Origin: Gammaproteobacteria bacterium
GTDB taxonomy: Bacteria > Pseudomonadota > Gammaproteobacteria > Steroidobacterales > Steroidobacteraceae
DNA: 33,072 bases
Reading direction: 5' to 3'
NCBI GenBank assembly: GCA_019247195.1
Contig: JAFAPI010000161.1
Coordinates: 1-33,072, forward strand
Shown here one piece after another: positions 16,001 through 23,467 of this stretch. Position 1 is the stretch's first letter; each line of letters starts with the position of its first letter. The notes under the pieces were generated by a model. It worked only from the letters and a program-made list of their open reading frames with translations. It did no database searches and was not told the DNA's origin. A program made the position numbers and the translations under genes.

Positions 16001-16741
16001 CTCGCCGCTGACGGCGGCGCTCAGCGGACTCAGCGCCTCGCCGCGCACCTCGAGCCGGTTGAGATTTCCCCTGGCGCTGCCGTCGACGATCCAGGCGGGC
16101 TGGCCGGGCAGGCGCCAGTCGATGTGGCCCTCCACCTCCATGCCCAGCGGGTCGGCGGCGATCAGCGTGCCGATGCCACGCAGCTGCGCCGTATCCCACG
16201 TGCCCTCGGCCTGGAAGAAACGCAGGGTGTGGGTACGCAGCACCGCCGCGCCGTGCACGGCACGCAGCTGCATGCGAAAGCCGGTGTAGACGCTGAGCGT
16301 CGCCTGATCGACGCGCGCGTCCTCGGCGATGATCAGCAGCCAGCGCGGCAGGAAGATGGGCGGGGACGGGGTGGGTGGCTGCGTGCGTTTCTTCACCTCG
16401 ATCCAGGCGCGCCCGACGCGGGTGTGGGGCGAGCGGATGGTCTGCAGCAGCAGCGGGGCGATCTGCACCGAGCCGTCGATGTCCTCGAAGGTGAGCCGCA
16501 CCAGCTGGTGCTCGATCGCGACGCGCTCGACGTGCAGCCCGCGCGCGGCGCTGCCGTGCACGCCGGTGATCACCAGGTGGACGCCGCCGAGCTGTGCCGG
16601 GATGTGACGCACCACGAAGCGCAGCCCGCTCTCGGTGTAGAGGGCCGCCCAGACGAGGAGCAGCGGGCCGAGGATCAGCGCCGGAATGAGCAGTGCGGCG
16701 AGGGCGAGCAGGCTGCGGCGCAGGAGGGTGCCGCGCGTCAT
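13004..16741 (-). CDS. tamB: Translocation and assembly module subunit TamB
   Basis: A 1245-residue AsmA/TamB-like protein anchored in the inner membrane by an N-terminal helix (residues about 9-34). A long repetitive beta-rich periplasmic body follows, and a C-terminal DUF490/TamB domain ends LRYTLGDHWTVKAEVGQAQG...DLVYTISK, the usual TamB terminus. TamB spans the periplasm and works with the barrel TamA in outer-membrane protein insertion and, in TamB-like bridges generally, phospholipid transport. The ATG at 16741 overlaps the tamA stop by 4 bases. The open frame continues hundreds of codons upstream, antisense-like within tamA, but the membrane anchor fixes the start. Length is close to E. 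coli TamB (1259). It is followed by the argR promoter region. Confidence 0.93.
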   Translation of the reverse strand: MTRGTLLRRSLLALAALLIPALILGPLLLVWAALYTESGLRFVVRHIPAQLGGVHLVITGVHGSAARGLHVERVAIEHQLVRLTFEDIDGSVQIAPLLLQTIRSPHTRVGRAWIEVKKRTQPPTPSPPIFLPRWLLIIAEDARVDQATLSVYTGFRMQLRAVHGAAVLRTHTLRFFQAEGTWDTAQLRGIGTLIAADPLGMEVEGHIDWRLPGQPAWIVDGSARGNLNRLEVRGEALSPLSAAVSGELLDLTEHFHWAARATLQDFTLTPWGVSAPLLGHIRGEVQGSGDADTFRAAGPLESSGLRAGTFAVSFEGRYAARVLYAQRMEARHLGSGASARASGTFTFTDPGPRLALSGSWSDFRWPLPSRDPALRSRTGRFTLEGVLPYRVTYQGELQAATLPVMSADLAGTLGADGVTAERAEVDLLKGHASVHGGLTWSPTDSWQLSGRASGIDPSVLRADLPGSLNFLINASGRGFEPTSPLTASFGELSGRLRGLKAGGSGTLSHSGEDWGFSAVRVSVGGTTLALDGHVSERLDLRFALSTQDLSLLAPDAAGTLRAAGTVHGTFAEPALVATAHGGGIDYAGVKIKNVDADVDFDPAEAQKASKVAVHVQGVAVRNRTLDSASFTLGGLPADYTARLTLSAPGINGTIQAHGAYAHERFRGQLTALSLAGNDALRLTLERPVGLLLDPAHLRVEWLCLSGSPASVCADGEWTPAAWSSTVMTNELPLATLTAGMTPSVQYLGTINALARLAGDASTPLQGTLRAELADAEIAHRLASRKIEHTRIGSGAASVIATASDIQARASLGDGEVGTLQARLDLQRSAARWQDYPLSGELHAQSAELGLVSLYVPDIDRASGHFSADAQLAGTLAAPRLAGLLRVSDGAIDVYQVNLALRQLAAEARLSDAGLDFKGDAHVGAGAVSAGGHLEWHELKSYGKFHLQGSNLRVADIPEAQIDASPDLDFVVQGRRIEVTGKVLVPYARIVPKDITNAVRASDDEVIVGSEEEDPAKRLEVHSDITLSLGDKVTLDTLGLTGRLTGSIEIRSGYDAITRATGDLSIQEGQYLAYARKLDIQRGRLVFNGGPIDNPGVELVAVKVFPDVTAGVNVRGTLLSPHMFFFSNPPLPQAQIVSLILAGGSLETAQNRSAYGVAAAQGAALLAQQLGSRIGIQDVSLESDISNETSLVIGRYLSPRLYVSYGISLTQQLNTFKLRYTLGDHWTVKAEVGQAQGADLVYTISK

Positions 16742-18594
16742 AGCTTGGGCGAGAAGTTGATGTGCAGCCGCGGGCTGTGCGGCGCGCAGTTGCTCTGGGT
16801 GAAGGGCGCCTGGCAGGGCTCGTAGAGCGGCTCGGCGACGTCGATGCCGAGGGTCAGCACCGGCAGCCGCACCCGCAGCCCCACCCCGACCGAGTAGGCG
16901 AGCTTGGTGCCGAAGCGGTCGAAGGCGTTGCCGTAGTCGAAGAAGGTGGCGATGCCGAGGTTGCGCGGCAACTCGCGCACGAACTCGACCGTGCCGGTGA
17001 TCTCGTCCTTGCCGCCCACCTTGATGTAGGTGTAGGTCGTGCAGCCCCCGCCGGCGGCCGGCACCGCGCACACCGAGGTCTGCTGGGTGGGGGAGAGGTT
17101 GTTGTAGGCGAAGCCGCGCACGCTGTTGTCGCCGCCGGCGAAGAAGCGGAACACCGTGGGGAGCTGGCTGAACTGCGAGACGAAGGTGGCGCCGACCTCG
17201 CCGCGCAGCAGCAGGTGCCACTTGCGGCCGAGACGGAACACCCGCTCGGCCTGCAGGTGCGCCTGCACCCAGTTGGAGTTCGAGCCGAGCGCCGCCTGCG
17301 AGCCCTTGAGCTGGATGAACAGCGGGTGCTCGAAGAGCGGCTCGCCGAGGTAGCCCTTGGGTACGGAGGCGAGATCGAGCTCGGGCACCAGCAGCCGGTC
17401 GGTCTCGGTGCCGAGGAGCGATTCGCTGGTGGTGCGCACCGCGTTCACCGCCCACACGTGCTGCCAGCCGCCGGTGACCGCCGTGATGGCCGGCCCGACC
17501 GCGAAGGTGCGCGTGGTCACGTCGCCCCAGTCGCGCTGCTCGATGGTGCCGCGCAGGCTGAAGTTCTCCACCGCCGGGTCGCCGATCGGGATCGTGTAGC
17601 GGCTCTGCAGGCTGTAGCGGTTGACCTTCGAGGCCTGCAGCTCGACCGAGAGGCTGTGGCCGCGCTCATTCACGCGGCGATCCTCGTAGCCGAAGGACAC
17701 GCGCGGCCCGGTATCGGTCGCATAGCCCGGGCCGAGCAGGTAGCGGTGGCGGCGCGCCGGGTCCGCCTTGATGCTGACCGGCACGGTGTGCGTGTCCCGG
17801 TCGGGGGTGCCGGGCAGCACCTCGAGGTTGGCGAAGTACTGGGCGTCGTCGAGGGCGAACTGCGTGCGCAGCACCTGCGTGAGGTCGAAGGGATCGCCCT
17901 CGCGGTAGCGCAGGTAGCGGCGCACCAGGCTCTCGCGCACCACCTCCTGGCTGATGGTCGTCGGCCCGAAGTGGTAGCGCTCGCCGGTGTCGAGCTCGAG
18001 GGCAATGTTGGCCTTGTGGTTGGGCGGATCGACCACCAGCTCGTTGCGGATCAGTCGTGCGTCCAGGTAGCCGTAGGTGGCGGCGGTTCGCTGCAGGTCG
18101 CTCTTGATGTCCTCGTAGGCGCGGTGGCTCAGCGGCTGCCCCGGCCGCAGCGGCAGGTGGCGCAGGATGCGCTCGAACAGCGGGTCGTGCTCGCCCGGCC
18201 CATCGACGCGCACGTCGATGTGCTCGACGCGCACCGGCTCGCCGGGGGTGATGTCGACTCTGACCCGCCAGGTGCCGCTGCCGTCCCGGGTCACGCTCGA
18301 CTGCACCTGCGGGGCGTACAGCCCGAACGGACGCAGCGCCGCGTCCACCTCCCGCTCGATGCGGTTCTGCAGCCGCTCGACCGTGTCGGCGTTGAGCTCG
18401 ACGCCGCCCTTGCGGTAGCGCTCGAAGCTCAGGTAGGCGAGCACATTGTCCCGCAGCTCGTCATTGACGCCGTGCACCTCGACGTTGACGGCGTTCGCGC
18501 CGTGGGTGAGGGGTGCGACGAGCAGGCACAGCACGACCACCGGGGTCCGCCAGAGCCGTCGACGAACCCGCGGCCGGGGAATGCGCTGCCTCAT
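16738..18594 (-). CDS. tamA: Outer-membrane barrel assembly protein TamA
   Basis: A 618-residue Omp85-family protein. A signal peptide (about 1-33, VVLCLLVAPLTHGANA) leads into POTRA domains starting VNVEVHGVNDELRDNVLAYL; a C-terminal 16-stranded barrel follows. The Omp85 lid-lock motif region is seen as RFFAGGDNSVRGFAYNNLSP from residue 483, with VRGF binding inside the barrel. It partners TamB, encoded directly downstream with a 4-base overlap, in outer-membrane assembly. An oddity is two short cysteine pairs, Cys509/Cys518 just after the VRGF region and Cys594/Cys603 before the last strand, which could form disulfides in exposed loops. The start is the ATG at 18594. The NRDE-family gene lies 81 bases upstream on the same strand. 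Confidence 0.92.
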   Translation of the reverse strand: MRQRIPRPRVRRRLWRTPVVVLCLLVAPLTHGANAVNVEVHGVNDELRDNVLAYLSFERYRKGGVELNADTVERLQNRIEREVDAALRPFGLYAPQVQSSVTRDGSGTWRVRVDITPGEPVRVEHIDVRVDGPGEHDPLFERILRHLPLRPGQPLSHRAYEDIKSDLQRTAATYGYLDARLIRNELVVDPPNHKANIALELDTGERYHFGPTTISQEVVRESLVRRYLRYREGDPFDLTQVLRTQFALDDAQYFANLEVLPGTPDRDTHTVPVSIKADPARRHRYLLGPGYATDTGPRVSFGYEDRRVNERGHSLSVELQASKVNRYSLQSRYTIPIGDPAVENFSLRGTIEQRDWGDVTTRTFAVGPAITAVTGGWQHVWAVNAVRTTSESLLGTETDRLLVPELDLASVPKGYLGEPLFEHPLFIQLKGSQAALGSNSNWVQAHLQAERVFRLGRKWHLLLRGEVGATFVSQFSQLPTVFRFFAGGDNSVRGFAYNNLSPTQQTSVCAVPAAGGGCTTYTYIKVGGKDEITGTVEFVRELPRNLGIATFFDYGNAFDRFGTKLAYSVGVGLRVRLPVLTLGIDVAEPLYEPCQAPFTQSNCAPHSPRLHINFSPKL

Positions 18595-18675
18595 GCTCGA
18601 CGTGTGCCCGCAAAAAATACCTGCAAATTCTAGAGCCTGAAGCGCCGGCCCGCCTGTGAGACTCGTGGCGGCGCC

Positions 18676-19467
18676 TTACGGTTCCAGCGCCGGCCACTCA
18701 CCGGGGGCGAGCACGTAGCGTCGCTCGCCGAGAGGCACGCCCTGGGCGTCAAAACGCCGCTCGGTGAGGCGCAGTTGACCGGTGGGCTCGAGGCGCAGGA
18801 CCGTCGAGCAGCGCGTGCCGTACTGCGGGTGCAGCACGAAGGGCGCGGACAGCACCTGCTGCCACTCGGCGGTGAGCCCGGGCACCTCGGGGCGCGCCGG
18901 CGCGCTGACCCGGGTGCGGTCGGCGAGGAGCTCGAACAGCGCCTCCTCCGGCGCCTCCTCCTGCGCCAGCCAGGCGGTGAAGCCTGCGCGCACCCGCACG
19001 AGTTTGGGCCACGGCGCATCGAGGTGCTCGTTGGAGATGCCGTGCACGCCCGCGGGCAGCGGCCGCGCCGCGGGGCTCGCCCGGTTGCCGACGTACCAGA
19101 GCTGCGCCTCATCGGCGAGCAGCAGGTTGAAGCCTGCGTAGGCGGCGGCGCGCGGCGCGAGCGCCTGCGCGTAGTCGGCCGCCCGCGCCGCACCGGCCAG
19201 GAACTGCGGGATCAGCCCCCCGCGCGAAGGGGCACCCGGCGGGGTGGCCTGCAGGTCACGGAAGTTGGTGATGACGGCGAAGCGCCGCGCGCGGTCGAGC
19301 CCGAGCCAGGTGCCGCCGGCGCTCAGGTCGCGTCCGGCGAGCAGGTCCTGCGGCGGGCCCCAGCGCGCGAGCGGCGCGGCGGGACGCGCGTGGTACTCGT
19401 CGCGATTTGCGGCGACCACCAGGCGATAGCGCGGGTGGGCCTGCCAGGCGAGCACGAGCAGGCACAC
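18676..19467 (-). CDS. NRDE-family protein (TANGO2 homologue)
   Basis: A 263-residue NRDE-domain protein named for the AANRDEYHARPA motif near residues 19-30, which is present and intact. MCLLVLAW at the N-terminus places Cys2 at the tip, as in the N-terminal nucleophile-like layout of the family. GGTWLGLDRARRFAVITNFRD and GTRCSTVLRLEPTG near the end also match. Eukaryotic TANGO2 has been linked to heme and lipid metabolism; the bacterial role is unsettled. The gene begins 4 bases after the nudC stop and is probably co-transcribed with it. Length is normal for bacterial members. Confidence 0.87.
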   Translation of the reverse strand: MCLLVLAWQAHPRYRLVVAANRDEYHARPAAPLARWGPPQDLLAGRDLSAGGTWLGLDRARRFAVITNFRDLQATPPGAPSRGGLIPQFLAGAARAADYAQALAPRAAAYAGFNLLLADEAQLWYVGNRASPAARPLPAGVHGISNEHLDAPWPKLVRVRAGFTAWLAQEEAPEEALFELLADRTRVSAPARPEVPGLTAEWQQVLSAPFVLHPQYGTRCSTVLRLEPTGQLRLTERRFDAQGVPLGERRYVLAPGEWPALEP

Positions 19468-19471
19468 GCGC

Positions 19472-20368
19472 TCAGCTCGCGCCCTGCAGCCAGGCCTCGA
19501 TCAACCGCCACGAGATCGATTGCGAGGGCGGCACCAGAGCTGCGCCGCTCTCCAGTTCCGCGCGCGAGAACCAGCGCGCGTCCTCGAGCTCACCGCCGAC
19601 TGCGACAGCCGCGCCCGCGGCGGCGCGGGCAAAGAATCCGAGCATGAGCGAGGCGGGGAACGGCCAGGGCTGCGAGGAGTGATAGCGCACATCGTGCACC
19701 GCGACGCCGGTCTCCTCGCGCACCTCGCGCCGCACGGCATCCTCGAGGCTCTCGCCGGGCTCGACGAACCCGGCGATGGTCGAGTAACGCCGCGCCGGCC
19801 AGCTCGCCTGCCGGCCCAGCAGGGCGCGCTCCCCGTCGCTCACCAGCACGATGATCGCGGGGTCGAGACGGGGGAAGAATTCCTGCGCACACTCGGGGTT
19901 GCTGCACACCAGACAGTGGCCGGCCTGCACCGCCGCGGTGGGTGCACCGCACGCGCCGCAGTGGCGCTGACGTGCGCGCCAGCCACTGAGCGCACGCGCA
20001 TAGGCGAGCAGTCCCGCCTCGTCAGACCCGAGCAGCGGGGCGAGCGGGCGCAGCTCCTGCAGCTGCGTGTCAGGCGGCAGCGGGAAGGTCTCCTGCGCCG
20101 GCAGGTCGATGAACACCAGGCGCGCGGCGCCGCGCCAGCCGAGGAGCACCCAGTTAGCCGGGTGCACCTGCTGCACCAGCGCGGAGCTGTTGTCGAGCAG
20201 GGCAATGCGCGGCGCGTGCACGTGCAGCAGCTGCAGACTCCCCTGGCCGATCAGATAGCGCGTCGCCGGGTCGGCGCGCGCCGCCTCACTCCAGTCCTCC
20301 TGCGTGCGCGCCTCGGCCCGCCGGTCGAGGTCGTGCCCGGCGAAGAAGTTGGGCCGTTCCTCTGGCAT
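19472..20368 (-). CDS. nudC: NADH pyrophosphatase / NAD-cap hydrolase NudC
   Basis: A 298-residue NudC-type Nudix hydrolase that cleaves NADH to NMNH and AMP and can remove NAD caps from RNA. An N-terminal NUDIX-like domain is followed by a zinc ribbon with Cys137, Cys140, Cys155 and Cys160 (CGAC...CLVCSNPEC), and by FFPRLDPAIIVLV. The Nudix box runs from Gly200 to Val222 with the expected EPGE and REVREETG elements. The NudC-specific SQPWPFPASLM is at 232-242. The second zinc pair is spaced C-x4-C rather than the C-x2-C of E. coli. The ATG at 20368 gives the family start. It lies just upstream of the NRDE gene. Confidence 0.92.
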   Translation of the reverse strand: MPEERPNFFAGHDLDRRAEARTQEDWSEAARADPATRYLIGQGSLQLLHVHAPRIALLDNSSALVQQVHPANWVLLGWRGAARLVFIDLPAQETFPLPPDTQLQELRPLAPLLGSDEAGLLAYARALSGWRARQRHCGACGAPTAAVQAGHCLVCSNPECAQEFFPRLDPAIIVLVSDGERALLGRQASWPARRYSTIAGFVEPGESLEDAVRREVREETGVAVHDVRYHSSQPWPFPASLMLGFFARAAAGAAVAVGGELEDARWFSRAELESGAALVPPSQSISWRLIEAWLQGAS

Positions 20369-20426
20369 GCGTGGCTCGGCGGCTGCGGGCCGACGATTCT
20401 AGCAGCGCCAGTGCGGCCAGCCCCCG

Positions 20427-21857
20427 CTACGGGGTGGGTGCGGTGGCCGCGCGCTGGGCGCGCCGGTAGATGAGCACGGCGACCGCATTCATGAGCAGGG
20501 GCAGGGCGGCGACCTTGAGCGCATAGCGCCGTGGATCCGCGACGGCCACCACCGGCACGAAGGAGAACACCACGGCGAGGAGGGTCACGGCCGCTCCGCA
20601 CACGCAGCCGGCGCGCAGAAGCGCCGAGGGCGTGGCCGCGAAACGCCTGCCGGCGGCGAGCGGCACGGCGAACATGAAGAGGTAGTTGATGCAATAGCAG
20701 ACGTTGGCGCTGGTGACGATGACCTGGAAGGCCTCCTGGGCGCCCGCATCCGCCGAGGAGAGGAGCGCGACCGCGAGCGCGAGGCCGACGATGACCGTCA
20801 GCGAGCGCGTCGGCGTGCGGTAGCGCGGGTGCAGCCGCATGAAGGCCGCCGGCAGCAGCCGGTCCCAGGCCGCGACCAGCGGCAACCGGGCGGTCTCGGC
20901 CACGATGACCGCGTACTGCGCCACGGTCGCACTCGCCAGCAACAGGATGGCGGCACGGCCCAGCCAGACCGCCGCGGGCGCTGCGCCGCCGGTAAAGGCA
21001 GCCGCCAGCAGCTGCGGGATGGGGCCGTTGAGGTCGATCTGCGCCGCGGGGGTGTAGGCGAGGAGCGCGCCGGTGGTGAGGATGTACATGAGGGCCACGA
21101 GCGGCGCGGCGATCCACGCGGAGCTGAGAATGCTGCGGGCCGGGTCGCGCGTCTCGCCGGCGAACACCGCGACCTGCTCGAGCCCGGTGAGACCATTGAA
21201 GGTCAGCTTGGCGAAGAGGTTGAGACTGAGCGCGGTGAGCGCCGGCCAGGCGAGCGCAAAAGGTCGCTGCGCCCCAACGGGCGGGTGGCCCTGCCGCGCG
21301 GCGGGATGCACGACGAGCAGCACCACCACGAGCGCGACGACCAGGAGGGTCACCGCGGTGCCGAAATGTCCGACCCAGCGGCCGATGCCCAGGCCCCGCA
21401 CGTTCACCAGCAGGATCAGCCCGAAGATGAGCAGGTTCAGCACCGCGATGAGCCAGGTGCTCTCGGCCATCCACGCCGCGGGCGGACCGAGCGCGTAGCT
21501 CAGGCTCGTGGCCGTGATCAAGCCGAGGCTCGCCACGACCAGCAGGGCCCACAGGCCGAAGTTCCAGGCGGCGAGAAAACCGGGCAATGGCCCGAGCGCG
21601 TGCCGGGTCCATTGGTAGACGCCCCCCTCGAGGGGCCAGATGCGGCTGCAGTACTGCACCACGCCGGCCACCGGCAACAGCAGCAGCAGGATCCCGGCGA
21701 GCCAGAAGACCATGTGCGCGCTGCCCTGGCGTGCGGCGAGCCCCGCCCAGGTCACTCCGTACACGAGGAGCACCTGCATCAGCACCAGGTCACGCCGCCC
21801 CAGCTGGCGGCGCAGCGCATGCCCGGCGGCGGGCGCGTCCGATGCCGCATGCGTCAC
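20427..21857 (-). CDS. APC-family amino acid permease
   Basis: A 476-residue integral membrane protein with about 12 hydrophobic segments and the APC (amino acid-polyamine-organocation) pattern: an early helix broken by glycines, then YCSRIWPLEGGVYQWTRHALGPLPGFLAAWNFGLWAL, and FNGLTGLEQVAVFAGETRDPARSI in the middle. A proton-coupled uptake or exchange of an amino acid is likely, but the substrate is not readable. I prefer the GTG at 21857 because AGGTGAT lies just upstream. A GTG at 21932 is possible but would add a polar, family-unlike leader. It stands between an FlhC-like gene and nudC on the same strand. Confidence 0.82.
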   Translation of the reverse strand: MTHAASDAPAAGHALRRQLGRRDLVLMQVLLVYGVTWAGLAARQGSAHMVFWLAGILLLLLPVAGVVQYCSRIWPLEGGVYQWTRHALGPLPGFLAAWNFGLWALLVVASLGLITATSLSYALGPPAAWMAESTWLIAVLNLLIFGLILLVNVRGLGIGRWVGHFGTAVTLLVVALVVVLLVVHPAARQGHPPVGAQRPFALAWPALTALSLNLFAKLTFNGLTGLEQVAVFAGETRDPARSILSSAWIAAPLVALMYILTTGALLAYTPAAQIDLNGPIPQLLAAAFTGGAAPAAVWLGRAAILLLASATVAQYAVIVAETARLPLVAAWDRLLPAAFMRLHPRYRTPTRSLTVIVGLALAVALLSSADAGAQEAFQVIVTSANVCYCINYLFMFAVPLAAGRRFAATPSALLRAGCVCGAAVTLLAVVFSFVPVVAVADPRRYALKVAALPLLMNAVAVLIYRRAQRAATAPTP

Positions 21858-21942
21858 TGCATCACCTGCTCCCGGGTTGCGCGGCACGTCGTCGGCCGCG
21901 CAGGCGACCTGTGGCGCGACTCTAACACGCACTCCGCGGCCT

Positions 21943-22479
21943 TCAGGCCCGCAGCGGGGTCGTGGTGCAGAAGGGGCAGCGCAGCGCGCGCAGCGCGATC
22001 GGCTCGGTCACGACCAGCCCGCCGCACAGCCCGCACCAGCCGATGCGCAGCCGCTCTCCGCGCGCAAGCACGGCGGCGAGGAAGACGGTGTGCTCGAAGG
22101 AGATCTGCGCGTGCGGGTGCGCGAGGCGGTGGGCCTCGAAGGCCTGGCAGAGGAGGGTGCCGCGCTCGAGCGTCACCGGCGCCGGCGCCGGCGCCTGCAG
22201 CGCCCCGAGCACCCACAGCCGGCTCGCCAGCGCCACGGTCTCCTCGATGAGCCGCGTCGAGCGGCTGAAGTAGGCGATCTGATGCGGGCTCTTGCCGCGA
22301 TGCCGCGTCAGCGCGCCGCGCAGCGGGCCGTAATAGGACCGGTACAGCTTGCGGATCCGGTCATCGCTCAGTCCGGTCCAGGCGCGGATCGTCTGCGTGC
22401 GCGCCTCGTGGCGCAGGAAGCGCAGCGCCACCTCCATGCGGCTGCGCTCGCGGTGGTAGCGGTCATCAGAGATGCGCAT
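21943..22479 (-). CDS. Orphan FlhC-like transcriptional regulator
   Basis: A 178-residue protein resembling FlhC, the DNA-binding subunit of the FlhD4C2 flagellar master activator. The N-terminal region RMEVALRFLRHEARTQTIRAWTGLSDDRIRKLYRSYYG (about 14-50) matches the FlhC opening, with a helix-turn-helix-like GLSDDRIRKLY. The C-terminus has WCGLCGG...RCPFC, a C-x2-C...C-x2-C zinc site like that of FlhC. The middle is divergent, with an APAPAP stretch encoded by a GGCGCC repeat. No flhD and no flagellar gene is nearby, so it may regulate something else. The ATG at 22479 is chosen; a GTG nine bases upstream is also possible. It diverges from an unknown gene across a 151-base region with an AT-rich palindrome. 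Confidence 0.72.
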   Translation of the reverse strand: MRISDDRYHRERSRMEVALRFLRHEARTQTIRAWTGLSDDRIRKLYRSYYGPLRGALTRHRGKSPHQIAYFSRSTRLIEETVALASRLWVLGALQAPAPAPVTLERGTLLCQAFEAHRLAHPHAQISFEHTVFLAAVLARGERLRIGWCGLCGGLVVTEPIALRALRCPFCTTTPLRA

Positions 22480-22547
22480 CGGGCTCACCCGCGGCGGACG
22501 GTCAGGCCCGGGCATTGTGCGGCGGCCCGCGCCACAAGGCCATCGCG

Positions 22548-22575
22548 CAAAATTGGGTGAAAAACACCAATTTTG
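22548..22575. promoter_or_regulatory. AT-rich palindrome between divergent genes (candidate operator)
   Basis: The arms CAAAATTGG and CCAATTTTG form a perfect inverted repeat. Allowing one bulged G, the stem extends to 11 pairs around an AAAAA loop. It sits 68 bases upstream of the FlhC-like start and 55 bases upstream of the unknown rightward gene, in otherwise very GC-rich DNA. There is no T-run on either side typical of a terminator, and both flanking genes point away from it, so an operator is more likely. A partial -35-like TTGAAC overlaps its right edge. The binding protein is unknown; the FlhC-like product is the obvious candidate. Confidence 0.55.
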
Positions 22576-22630
22576 AACGGGCCCGTCCGTGGCGCTGAGC
22601 TAGGATAGTGAACCCTCGGGAGCGAGTGCC

Positions 22631-23314
22631 GTGCTGCTGCAGTGTGAGACCGAAGCGGACCCCGGCGACACCGGCTGGCTGTCGGCGGCCACCCTCGCCT
22701 CGCTCGCGGAGTTGAACGAGGAGGGTCTGGAGCTGCTCGCGGCGCAGGCGGAGCTCTCTGCCGCCGATCTGCCGCTGCAGCAGCTCGCGGCGCGCTGGCG
22801 CACGCTCGAGCCGGCTGCGCGGCGCCGCGCGGGCGCATGTCCCTACCTGCTGCTCGACGCCGACTTCGCCGCGCCGGAGCGCTGGGATCTGAGGGCGCAC
22901 GAACCGCTGCATCCCTTCTTCACCGTCGCCGCGGCGCGCCCGCTGACCCAGGCGATCTTCGCCTTCGCTTGGCACCTGAGCCGCTGTCAGCCCGCCGCCG
23001 CGGCTTTGCTGCTGGCGCTCGCGCCCGCCGGCACCGCGCGTCTCGCGGCCTGTACCTGGCGCGAGGCACGTGCGCTCGCCGCCAGCCAGACGGGGCGGTT
23101 GCGGCCGCGCTGGTGGCAGCGCCCGGGATTCTGGCGCGCGCTGCTCGCCGCGGCGGCCGCCACGGAGTTTCAGACCCTCGAGCGCGTGCGGGCACACGGG
23201 CAGATCCTCTTCGCCGCGAGCCTGCATCGCGCGCCCGCGAGGGCGCCCGCGCCGCTGCGGCGCCCGGCCGGCGTGCCGGCCGCGCAGGCCCCCTCGGCCC
23301 CCAGCGCCGCTTAA
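22631..23314 (+). CDS. Hypothetical protein divergent from the FlhC-like gene
   Basis: A 227-residue protein I do not recognise. It begins at a GTG preceded by GGGAG at a good distance. The N-terminal half is acidic and helical (WLSAATLASLAELNEEGLELL near 20-40), then RRAGACPYLLLDADFAAPERW (about 66-86). A Trp/Arg-rich stretch RPRWWQRPGFWRALL lies near 157-171, with a Pro/Ala-rich tail of low complexity. No signal peptide or clear membrane helix is visible. Its amino-acid make-up and third-position GC look like those of a real gene, and it is followed by a good intrinsic terminator. It shares a divergent control region with the FlhC-like regulator, which suggests a joint function, possibly as a partner or target. 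That is inference. Confidence 0.65.
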   Translation: MLLQCETEADPGDTGWLSAATLASLAELNEEGLELLAAQAELSAADLPLQQLAARWRTLEPAARRRAGACPYLLLDADFAAPERWDLRAHEPLHPFFTVAAARPLTQAIFAFAWHLSRCQPAAAALLLALAPAGTARLAACTWREARALAASQTGRLRPRWWQRPGFWRALLAAAAATEFQTLERVRAHGQILFAASLHRAPARAPAPLRRPAGVPAAQAPSAPSAA

Positions 23315-23364
23315 ACCTTTCCGCTCCCGCGCTGCTCCATCCATCGGGGCCCAGCGGTCCCCCG

Positions 23365-23386
23365 CGGCCATTTGATGGCCGTTTTT
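23365..23386 (+). terminator. Rho-independent terminator
   Basis: A 7-base-pair stem CGGCCAT / ATGGCCG with a TTG loop is followed at once by TTTTT. It lies 50 bases after the stop of the unknown 227-residue gene and would end its transcript before the isochorismatase-like gene. Confidence 0.8.
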
Positions 23387-23467
23387 GCCCTATTGAAGTC
23401 GCAACAACGCTGGAACAAGGCTATATCTCTGCATCAACATCAGGCCGAATATAAACGGGAGAGACGT

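Noticed and set aside
16742-17455. N-terminal extension of the tamB frame into tamA
   Set aside because: The extra residues are an out-of-frame reading of tamA. The membrane anchor and the ATGA overlap fix the start at 16741.
18595-18675. TAGAAT on the minus strand near 18632-18627 as a tamA promoter
   Set aside because: A good -10 match but no recognisable -35 at 16-18 bases; left uncalled.
22176-22195. GGCGCC-type tandem repeat as a phase-variation tract
   Set aside because: It is only about three units and encodes an in-frame Ala-Pro stretch in the FlhC-like gene. A six-base unit would not shift the frame.
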